Origin: Clostridia bacterium
GTDB lineage: Bacteria > Bacillota > Clostridia > Oscillospirales > Butyricicoccaceae
Assembly (NCBI GenBank): GCA_017547995.1
Contig: JAFYNW010000200.1
Location: 1-6,010 of the forward strand
Direction: 5' to 3'
DNA: 6,010 bases
Numbering within the stretch: position 1 is the stretch's first letter; each line of letters begins with the position of its first letter. This document shows positions 1-5,094 of this stretch, piece by piece. Position numbers and translations under genes: made by a program. Under the pieces are notes generated by a model that was not told the origin of the DNA, searched no databases, and saw only the letters and a list, made by a program, of their open reading frames with translations.

Positions 1-1
1 A

Positions 2-391
2 GAGTTTGGCCTTGAAGGTACGCAGAAGAAATACCCCGCTCAGCTTTCGGGCGGAATGCGTCAGCGCGCGGCATTGCTTCGGACTTATATGTTTTCGCAG
101 GACGTTGCCTTGCTTGACGAGCCTTTTTCCGCCCTCGATACACTGACGAAAAGCGCGATGCACAGATGGTATCTTGACGTAATGGATAAAATCCAGCTTT
201 CGACTCTGTTTATCACCCATGATATTGACGAAGCCATCCTGCTTTCCGACCGTATTTATCTGCTCAGCAGTCAGCCGGGCAGAATAGCAGGTGAAATTAT
301 GATTTCACATCCGAAGCCACGAAGAGCAGACTTCAATCTCACACCTGAATTTCTCGCATATAAGCGAAGAATACTCGGGATGCTTTATTGA
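2..391 (+). CDS. ABC importer ATP-binding protein, NitT/TauT/SsuB type (C-terminal part)
   Basis: This is the last 129 residues of a cytoplasmic ATPase that drives a small-molecule ABC importer; the 5' end lies before the window, so Walker A and the Q-loop are not visible. Counting from the first complete codon, the signature LSGGM is at residues 15-19, Walker B VALLDE at 35-40, the D-loop SALD at 43-46 and the H-loop histidine at 73. After it comes DIDEAILLSDRIYLL and then a QPGRI stretch. That ending is typical of the nitrate/taurine/sulfonate/thiamine-precursor (NitT/TauT) class and differs from the Opp ATPases further on. The stop TGA at 389-391 is followed by a strong terminator, so this is the last gene of its transcript. 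Its permease and binding protein would be expected upstream. The substrate cannot be told from this part; sulfonate, nitrate or pyrimidine precursors are all possible. The family call is firm, the substrate unknown. Confidence 0.88.
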   Translation, partial: EFGLEGTQKKYPAQLSGGMRQRAALLRTYMFSQDVALLDEPFSALDTLTKSAMHRWYLDVMDKIQLSTLFITHDIDEAILLSDRIYLLSSQPGRIAGEIMISHPKPRRADFNLTPEFLAYKRRILGMLY

Positions 392-424
392 CAGACTGTG
401 GAAAAATGAATTATCAAGCAGCAA

Positions 425-465
425 AACCCACCGTAAATATACTTACGGTGGGTTATTTATTACTT
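425..465 (+). terminator. Intrinsic terminator of the NitT/TauT-type ATPase gene
   Basis: CCCACCGTAA at 427-436 pairs perfectly with TTACGGTGGG at 443-452 around a six-base loop. Two more A-T pairs extend the stem to 12 base pairs. A T-rich tail (TTATTTATTACTTTTT) follows on the plus strand. It lies about 35 bases after the stop of the plus-strand gene. Four A residues before the stem (423-426) give a short T run on the other strand, so weak bidirectional action is possible. Confidence 0.9.
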
Positions 466-474
466 TTTGACACT

Positions 475-504
475 AAAAAAGGACACCCTTTCGGATGTCC
501 TTTT
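475..504 (-). terminator. Intrinsic terminator of the opp operon
   Basis: Read on the minus strand, GGACATCC (500-493) pairs with GGGTGTCC (488-481) around a GAAA tetraloop, with one U-G wobble. The next six minus-strand bases are T (480-475). The wobble becomes a C/A mismatch on the plus strand, so the element is built for minus-strand RNA. It begins about 25 bases after the oppF stop and ends the four-gene transcript. Confidence 0.9.
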
Positions 505-527
505 AAGTAATTCAAAAGATTGATGAA

Positions 528-1469
528 TTAGAAGAGGTGGCACATTACTTCGTGGCCAGGAGCGATTTCCTTCATCTTTGGTTCTTCCTTGAAGCAAATA
601 TCCTTAGCATGTACGCAACGTGGAGCGAAGCGGCACATTGGCTTTGGTTCGATTGGGGAAGTGATTTCACCCTTGAGGATGATTCTTTCACGCTTAGCAC
701 CGAGCTTAGGAAGTGGGATAGCGGAGAGAAGAGCCTGTGTATATGGGTGAGATGGGTTAGCAAAGAGCTTTTCAGAAGGAGCCTTTTCGATCAAACGACC
801 GAGGTACATAACAGCGATATCATCAGAGAAGTAGTTAACAACGGACAAGTCATGAGTGATAAAGATGTATGTAAGGCCACGCTGTTCCTGAAGTTCCTGG
901 AGGAGGTTGAGGATCTGAGCCTGGATAGAAACGTCGAGAGCGGAAACTGGTTCGTCACATACGATGAACTTTGGATCGAGTGCGAGAGCACGTGCGATAC
1001 CGATACGCTGACGACGACCACCGTCGAGTTCGTGTGGATATGCGTTTGTGAGACGTTCAGCAAGACCAACTGTCTTCATGAGTTCCTGTGTCTTTGCATC
1101 AACTTCTGCCTTAGATGCGTACATCTTGTGAAGCTTCATTGGTTCAGCAATGATTTCGGAAACGGACATACGAGGGTTGATGGAAGAATATGGGTCCTGG
1201 AAAACGATCTGCATCTTACGACGCATCTGACGGAGGCCTTCCTTATCGAGAGCTGTTACGTCTGTGCCGTCGAAGACTACCTTACCAGCTGTTGGTTCGA
1301 GAAGACGGAGAACAGCACGGCCTGTTGTGGACTTACCGCAACCGGATTCACCTACAACACCGAGTGTCTTACCTTCTTCGATCTTGAAGGATACATCGTC
1401 AACAGCATGAAGGTTACCCTTTGGTGTATGGAAATATTTTCTGAGGTCAGTTACTTCTAATAATGCCAT
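528..1469 (-). CDS. oppF: Peptide ABC importer ATP-binding protein OppF/DppF
   Basis: This is the second ATPase of the peptide importer, acting on the cytoplasmic face as partner of OppD. From the chosen start it has 313 residues, about normal for the family. Walker A GESGCGKS is at 40-47, Q-loop Q91, the signature region LDGGR at 148-152, Walker B FIVCDE at 168-173, SALD at 176-179 and H-loop H206. The oligopeptide C-terminal domain begins with HPYTQALL at 241-248 and carries cysteines 279, 285, 292 and 310. The signature reads LDGGR where most ABC ATPases have LSGGQ; I recall this variant in related OppF proteins, so it need not be a defect. The start at 1469 overlaps the oppD stop as TAATG, which suggests coupled translation. 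An in-frame ATG at 1481 would add four residues, but its purine-rich stretch abuts the codon with no spacing. Peptides are the likely substrate, although related systems carry nickel or sugars. Confidence 0.93.
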   Translation of the reverse strand: MALLEVTDLRKYFHTPKGNLHAVDDVSFKIEEGKTLGVVGESGCGKSTTGRAVLRLLEPTAGKVVFDGTDVTALDKEGLRQMRRKMQIVFQDPYSSINPRMSVSEIIAEPMKLHKMYASKAEVDAKTQELMKTVGLAERLTNAYPHELDGGRRQRIGIARALALDPKFIVCDEPVSALDVSIQAQILNLLQELQEQRGLTYIFITHDLSVVNYFSDDIAVMYLGRLIEKAPSEKLFANPSHPYTQALLSAIPLPKLGAKRERIILKGEITSPIEPKPMCRFAPRCVHAKDICFKEEPKMKEIAPGHEVMCHLF

Positions 1470-2470
1470 TATTTGCCCCATCCTTTCAATTTAAAGTTCT
1501 TGTCCTGGTATGCCAAGCAAGCAGCGTAGTGTGTATCGCTGTACTTAACAAGAGCAGGCTTTTCTGTCTTACACTGCTCTGTTGCATACTGGCAACGTGG
1601 AGCAAATGCACAGCCCTTAGGGAGCTTTGTTGGGTCAGGCATAAGACCTGGGATTGGCTTAAGCTTTGCAGCTCTGTTTTCAACGTCTGGGAGAGAGTTG
1701 AAGAGACCTTCTGTGTATGGGTGCATTGTGTTGTTGAATACGTCTTCGAGGTTACCCTTTTCAACGATGGAACCAGCATACATAATAGCAACTTCGTCAC
1801 ATGTTTCAGCAACGATACCGAGGTCATGAGTGATCATGATTGTAGCTGTCTTGAACTGACTCTTGAGGTTGTTCATGAGTTCGAGAACCTGAGCCTGAAT
1901 TGTAACGTCAAGAGCAGTTGTTGGTTCGTCAGCGATGAGGAGCTTTGGAGAACATGCGAGAGCGATAGCGATAACAACACGCTGCTTCATACCACCAGAG
2001 AACTGGTGAGGATATTCTGTGTGTCTTTCACCTGGAATACCTACAACTTCGAGCATTTCCATAGCTCTCTTGATTGTATCTTCCTTCTTCATGTCCTTGT
2101 TGTGGATAGCAACAACTTCTGCGATCTGATCGCCAACTGTGAGAACAGGGTTAAGGGATGTCATTGGGTCCTGGAAGATCATGGAAACAACGTTACCACG
2201 GATTTCGCGCATTTCCTTTTCGGAAGCAGCCATGATATCAACGCCGTCGAGGATGATCTTACCGGACTTCACCTTTCCTGGTGGGTCTGGAACGAGGCGA
2301 AGGATGGAAAGAGCTGTTGTTGTCTTACCGCAACCTGTTTCACCTACGAGACCGAGTGTCTTACCTTCAGCAAGCTGAATGTCAATGCCGTTAACAGCCT
2401 CTACGATACCTTCATCTGTTTCGTAGTGGATGACAACGTCTTTCATATCGAGCAAATACTTATTTTCCAT
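1469..2470 (-). CDS. oppD: Peptide ABC importer ATP-binding protein OppD/DppD
   Basis: This 333-residue protein is the first cytoplasmic ATPase of the importer. All nucleotide-binding elements are canonical: Walker A GETGCGKT at 43-50, Q-loop Q100, signature FSGGM at 157-161, Walker B LLIADE at 177-182, TALD at 185-188 and H-loop H215. The oligopeptide domain follows, with HPYTEGLF at 250-257 and four cysteines at 287, 293, 300 and 318. Similar tails bind an iron-sulfur cluster in some Opp/Dpp ATPases, as far as I recall; here that is inference. The gene sits 11 bases after oppC. Its ribosome site AAGGAGA overlaps the oppC stop codon (TAAGGAG), five or six bases before the ATG, so translation of the two is probably linked. 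Length and motifs are normal for the family. Codons are strongly biased (GGT for Gly, ACA for Thr), suggesting high expression. Confidence 0.95.
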   Translation of the reverse strand: MENKYLLDMKDVVIHYETDEGIVEAVNGIDIQLAEGKTLGLVGETGCGKTTTALSILRLVPDPPGKVKSGKIILDGVDIMAASEKEMREIRGNVVSMIFQDPMTSLNPVLTVGDQIAEVVAIHNKDMKKEDTIKRAMEMLEVVGIPGERHTEYPHQFSGGMKQRVVIAIALACSPKLLIADEPTTALDVTIQAQVLELMNNLKSQFKTATIMITHDLGIVAETCDEVAIMYAGSIVEKGNLEDVFNNTMHPYTEGLFNSLPDVENRAAKLKPIPGLMPDPTKLPKGCAFAPRCQYATEQCKTEKPALVKYSDTHYAACLAYQDKNFKLKGWGK

Positions 2471-2481
2471 AGTTTCTCTCC

Positions 2482-3354
2482 TTATCTCTTAAGTTTTGGG
2501 TCGAGAGCGTCACGGAGACCGTCACCGAGAAGGTTGAAGGCCAAGATTGTGATCATGATAGCGAGACCTGGGTACATTGTGATGTGTTCAGCATCACGGA
2601 GATACATACGGCCGCCGGAAAGCATAGAGCCCCATTCTGGAGTTGGTGGGGAGATACCAAGACCGATAAATGAGAGAGAAGAAATAGAAAGAATACAGGA
2701 AGCCATACGCATGGAAACCTGAACGATAACTGGGGAAAGGGAGTTAGGGATGATGTGTGTTGTGATGATGTGGGAGTCCTTAGCACCGATAGCACGTGCA
2801 GCTTCGATGAATTCCTGGTCCTTAACTGTAATAACCTGAGAACGGAGCATACGGGAGAAGGATGGAACAGAGGAGATACCGAGAGCGATCATCAAGCAGC
2901 CAACAGATGTACCGAACGCTGCAACGAGTGTGATAGCGAGGAGCAACTGTGGGATAGCCATAAATACGTCGAGTATACGCATGATGAGCATATCTGTCTT
3001 ACCGCCGAAGTAACCAGCGGAGGAACCGAGAATGAGACCGAGAACCATCGCGAGCATTGTAGCTACAAAGCCAACGAGGAGGGAGATTCTGGAACCGTGA
3101 ACGATACGAGCAAACATGTCACGACCGAATTCGTCTGTACCGAGGATATGTTCAGAAGTAGGACCCTGGAGACGGATCTTAACGTTCTGGAAAATAGCTT
3201 CAGCCTGGTAGTCACAGATAAAGTCTGCGCAAATAGCTACGAGGATAAGGCCAACAACGATGATACCACCGAGAACAGCCATGCGGTTCTTTGCGAGACG
3301 CTTAAGAACGTCGCCCCACATGCTGCGCTTCTTATTAGTTTTCTTAGCTTCCAT
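2482..3354 (-). CDS. oppC: Peptide ABC importer permease OppC/DppC
   Basis: This 290-residue inner-membrane permease forms the transport channel together with OppB. A basic N-terminus (KKTNKKR) precedes the first membrane helix at about 26-44. The family motif LGTDEFGRDMF is at 71-81 and GSRISL at 87-92. Further hydrophobic helices lie at about 93-113, 127-147, 150-161, 208-232 and 262-280. The EAA loop that docks on the ATPases starts at E184 (EAARAIGA) and runs to about P203. The protein ends in DALDPKLKR, also typical. The start is supported by a complete AAGGAGG site ten bases upstream. It lies 22 bases after oppB in the same transcript. The N-terminal tail is short and there is no fusion. 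Assignment to the OppC/DppC family is firm; which peptide lengths it takes cannot be read from the permease. Confidence 0.95.
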   Translation of the reverse strand: MEAKKTNKKRSMWGDVLKRLAKNRMAVLGGIIVVGLILVAICADFICDYQAEAIFQNVKIRLQGPTSEHILGTDEFGRDMFARIVHGSRISLLVGFVATMLAMVLGLILGSSAGYFGGKTDMLIMRILDVFMAIPQLLLAITLVAAFGTSVGCLMIALGISSVPSFSRMLRSQVITVKDQEFIEAARAIGAKDSHIITTHIIPNSLSPVIVQVSMRMASCILSISSLSFIGLGISPPTPEWGSMLSGGRMYLRDAEHITMYPGLAIMITILAFNLLGDGLRDALDPKLKR

Positions 3355-3364
3355 TAAAATTTAT

Positions 3365-3371
3365 CCTCCTT
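3365..3371 (-). promoter_or_regulatory. Ribosome binding site of oppC
   Basis: On the minus strand the spacer between oppB and oppC holds AAGGAGG, a full match to the anti-Shine-Dalgarno sequence, ten bases before the oppC ATG. It fixes the oppC start and implies efficient independent initiation within the operon. Confidence 0.85.
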
Positions 3372-3376
3372 AAACC

Positions 3377-4303
3377 TTATTTGTATTCAGCCTTGATTCG
3401 TGGATCGATAAATGCATAAAGGATGTCAACGATGAGGTTAACTACCGAGAAGATAATAGTTGTAACGATAAGACAACCAAGAATCATTGGTGTATCCTTC
3501 TGCTTGATACCGTCAACGAGGAGACGGCCACAGCCTGGGATGGAGAAAACTGTTTCTGTGAGAACGGAACCACCGAGCATACCGCCGATCTGCATACCAA
3601 TCATAGTAACAACTGGGATGAGAGCGTTACGGAGAGCGTGCTTGAGGATAACTGTTCTCTGGTTAACACCCTTAGCCTTAGCAGTTCTGATGTAGTCAGC
3701 ACGGATAACTTCGAGCATAGAAGAACGAGTAAGACGTGTGATTGTAGCCATAGAAGATGTACCAAGGGAGATAGCTGGCATTACGAAAGACTTCCAGGAA
3801 CCAACGCCACCGGATGGGAGCCAACCGAGGTTAAGTGCGAATGTGAGGATGAGGAGAAGACCAAGCCAGAAGGATGGCATGGAGATACCCAAGAGAGCAC
3901 AAACCATGAGAACGTTGTCGAAGATGGAATACTGGTAAACAGCAGAGATAATACCGATTGGGAGAGCGAGAGAAATAGCAACCAACATGCCCCAGAATGT
4001 AAGTGTAATTGTTGGTGGGAACGCTGTAATAATTTCGCCCATAACGTCACGGCTCTTTGCCCATGACTTACCAAGGTCACCTCTACAAAGCTTTGCCATG
4101 TAGTTGAGATACTGGATAATGAACGGTTTGTCCAAACCGAGTTCCTTACGAACTTCCTGAATAGCTTCTTCTGTAGCTTCGATACCGAGGATGATAGCAA
4201 CTGGATCACCTGGAGCGAAGTCGAGAATGAAGTAAACCAAGAAAGTTACGCCGATAATGACGGGAATAAGCATAAACAATCTTTTGAAAATATACTTGTA
4301 CAT
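3377..4303 (-). CDS. oppB: Peptide ABC importer permease OppB/DppB
   Basis: This 308-residue membrane permease is the first gene of the operon and pairs with OppC. The first helix (about 9-28) is followed by the family motif PGDP at 31-34, then an extracytoplasmic segment with LGLDKPFIIQYL at 55-66 and GDLGKS at 75-80. Further helices lie at about 97-122, 129-156, 171-188, 228-250 and 272-297. The ATPase-docking loop is at about 203-230, with TAKAKGV in the EAA position. TVFSIPGCGRLL at 251-262 and FIDPRIK near the end are standard for OppB/DppB. The start has a GGAGG site (4308-4312) only four bases before the ATG, somewhat tight. An ATG overlapping that site is out of frame. Its promoter and a leader hairpin lie upstream. 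The gene is full length with no oddity. OppB and DppB cannot be told apart with certainty here. Confidence 0.95.
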   Translation of the reverse strand: MYKYIFKRLFMLIPVIIGVTFLVYFILDFAPGDPVAIILGIEATEEAIQEVRKELGLDKPFIIQYLNYMAKLCRGDLGKSWAKSRDVMGEIITAFPPTITLTFWGMLVAISLALPIGIISAVYQYSIFDNVLMVCALLGISMPSFWLGLLLILTFALNLGWLPSGGVGSWKSFVMPAISLGTSSMATITRLTRSSMLEVIRADYIRTAKAKGVNQRTVILKHALRNALIPVVTMIGMQIGGMLGGSVLTETVFSIPGCGRLLVDGIKQKDTPMILGCLIVTTIIFSVVNLIVDILYAFIDPRIKAEYK

Positions 4304-4337
4304 ACGACCTCCATTAAAAAATGTTTAATTTTGCCGC

Positions 4338-4364
4338 GTCCGGATGTTCTGGGGGCATCCGAAC
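4338..4364 (-). other. Hairpin in the opp leader RNA
   Basis: In minus-strand RNA, GTTCGGATG (4364-4356) pairs with CATCCGGAC (4346-4338), nine pairs including one U-G wobble, around a nine-base loop rich in C. The wobble is a mismatch in the plus-strand version, so the structure favours the oppB leader. It lies between the predicted transcription start and the ribosome site. A T run follows only some 20 bases after the stem, so it is not a simple terminator. It may protect the 5' end or be a regulatory site. Confidence 0.6.
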
Positions 4365-4385
4365 ACAATGCTATTTTATTGTAAA

Positions 4386-4414
4386 AGTATAGCACGAATT
4401 TTTTTACCTGAATA
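4386..4414 (-). promoter_or_regulatory. Predicted promoter of the opp operon
   Basis: On the minus strand, TATACT (4391-4386) is preceded by TGC, making an extended -10 element. Seventeen bases upstream is TATTCA (4414-4409), only a 3 of 6 match to TTGACA, as is common with extended -10 promoters. Transcription would start near 4378-4380, giving a leader of about 75 bases before oppB. No operator of a known regulator was recognised. Confidence 0.6.
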
Positions 4415-4427
4415 GTATGTAAAATAA

Positions 4428-4450
4428 CAAAAAAATCTGTCGATTTTTTG
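4428..4450 (-). terminator. Weak AT-rich terminator candidate after the C_GCAxxG_C_C gene
   Basis: On the minus strand CAAAAAATC and GATTTTTTTG flank a four-base GACA loop. The stem is almost all A-T with one extra T, so it is unstable, but the T run on the 3' side suits termination. It lies about 47 bases after the stop of the redox-family gene and just before the opp promoter. Another AT-rich inverted repeat (CGAAAAA 4470-4476 with TTTTTCG 4485-4491) sits between. Read-through into opp cannot be excluded. Confidence 0.35.
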
Positions 4451-4496
4451 TGCAGATTGAACAAAACCTCGAAAAAATTATGTCTTTTTCGTGTTT

Positions 4497-4904
4497 TTAT
4501 TCAACTTTTTGGTCGAAAATCAAACCAATAAGGCACAAAGTTTTTTCAACGACTTCAAGGCATCTTACATCCTCTTTGCGAAACTCAGCTTTGATCTTTT
4601 CGCAGTCGGTACTGTGGAACTGCTCTGAAAACTCATTCATAAACGCTTTCATCTTCTCTCTTTGCTCTTCGCATTTATGAAGGCATCCATTGCCGAACTT
4701 CAGCCCGATTGCGGCCAGACCTCCGGCACAAGCACCGCAAAGGTCTCCGACACCGCAGCCCCCGGCGAAGCTTCCGATGACTTTGACGAGTTCCTCGCTC
4801 AATGGTAACCCGTAAAGCTCGCACGCTCCTTTGAGAACTGCTTCAGCACAGCTATTGTCCTGCTCTATAAACAATTTCCATGCCGTTTCTTTGACTCTAT
4901 TCAT
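4497..4904 (-). CDS. C_GCAxxG_C_C family putative redox protein
   Basis: This small soluble protein of 135 residues has ten cysteines, at 19, 28, 50, 56, 59, 74, 78, 101, 115 and 124. The core FAGGCGVGDLCGACAGG at 46-62, followed by AAIGLKFG and later cysteines spaced after a Phe-rich helix (EFSEQF), fits the C_GCAxxG_C_C family, described as putatively redox-active or metal-binding. No catalytic reaction is established for the family as far as I know. There is no signal peptide or membrane segment. The start at 4904 is chosen because AAAGGAGG lies seven bases upstream. The reading frame stays open to an ATG at 5012, but that ATG lies inside the -35 box of the gene's own promoter, upstream of the transcript, and its extra 36 residues look like translated leader. 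The gene is probably transcribed alone, divergently from the decarboxylase gene. Confidence 0.85.
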   Translation of the reverse strand: MNRVKETAWKLFIEQDNSCAEAVLKGACELYGLPLSEELVKVIGSFAGGCGVGDLCGACAGGLAAIGLKFGNGCLHKCEEQREKMKAFMNEFSEQFHSTDCEKIKAEFRKEDVRCLEVVEKTLCLIGLIFDQKVE

Positions 4905-4911
4905 TTTAATC

Positions 4912-4919
4912 CCTCCTTT
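4912..4919 (-). promoter_or_regulatory. Ribosome binding site that fixes the C_GCAxxG_C_C gene start
   Basis: On the minus strand AAAGGAGG precedes the ATG at 4904-4902 by seven bases. This near-ideal site supports the internal start over the far-upstream ATG at 5012. Confidence 0.85.
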
Positions 4920-4945
4920 GTCCATTAGTATGAACGTGAGAAACA

Positions 4946-4976
4946 AATTATTACCGTTCGTGCGTCTGTAATAATT
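4946..4976. repeat. 31-base inverted repeat at the transcription start of the C_GCAxxG_C_C gene
   Basis: AATTATTAC at 4946-4954 is the exact reverse complement of GTAATAATT at 4968-4976, with a 13-base centre. It sits at or just after the predicted minus-strand start (about 4977), so it could be a repressor operator on DNA or a hairpin at the extreme 5' end of the mRNA. It lacks a T tail and is not a terminator. No known operator was recognised. Confidence 0.55.
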
Positions 4977-4983
4977 CGCAAAT

Positions 4984-5012
4984 ATTATAGCACATTTTCT
5001 TCCATAATTCAA
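4984..5012 (-). promoter_or_regulatory. Predicted promoter of the C_GCAxxG_C_C gene
   Basis: On the minus strand TTGAAT (5012-5007) and a consensus TATAAT (4989-4984) are separated by exactly 17 bases, and TGC just before the -10 makes it an extended -10 element. This is the best promoter in the window. The start would be near 4977, giving a leader of about 73 bases. Confidence 0.8.
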
Positions 5013-5023
5013 TAAATTTTCGC

Positions 5024-5052
5024 TTTATTTCAAATTATTTTTATGTTATAAT
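5024..5052 (+). promoter_or_regulatory. Predicted promoter of the decarboxylase gene
   Basis: TATAAT at 5047-5052 is a consensus -10 with TGT before it (extended -10). At 17 bases upstream is TTTATT (5024-5029), a 3 of 6 match to TTGACA. The start would be near 5059, about 36 bases before the ATG. It stands back to back with the minus-strand promoter, the two -35 boxes being 11 bases apart. Confidence 0.65.
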
Positions 5053-5094
5053 AGTCACAAACCAATTTTAGCTGTATTCTGAGGTCTGAAAATC

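Noticed and set aside
537..1460. Open frame of 307 codons on the plus strand opposite oppF
   Set aside because: It is codon-aligned with oppF and stays open only because oppF avoids TTA, CTA and TCA codons. The product is rich in Cys and Trp, resembles no family and has no ribosome site.
1463..2722. Open frame of 419 codons on the plus strand opposite oppD and part of oppC
   Set aside because: It is the same codon-bias shadow, aligned with oppD and running by chance into oppC. There is no promoter, no ribosome site and no recognisable domain.
4380..4500. Riboswitch or T-box upstream of oppB
   Set aside because: The predicted leader is only about 75 bases long with one simple hairpin and no T-box or conserved riboswitch core.
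4905..5012. N-terminal extension of the C_GCAxxG_C_C protein by 36 residues
   Set aside because: The extra ATG falls in the -35 box of the gene's promoter, upstream of the expected transcript, and a near-ideal ribosome site precedes the later ATG.
5014..5032. Possible CodY-like box near AATTTTCGCTTTATTT
   Set aside because: Only the left half matches the CodY consensus and the right half lacks the GAAAA arm, so it is most likely AT-rich chance.
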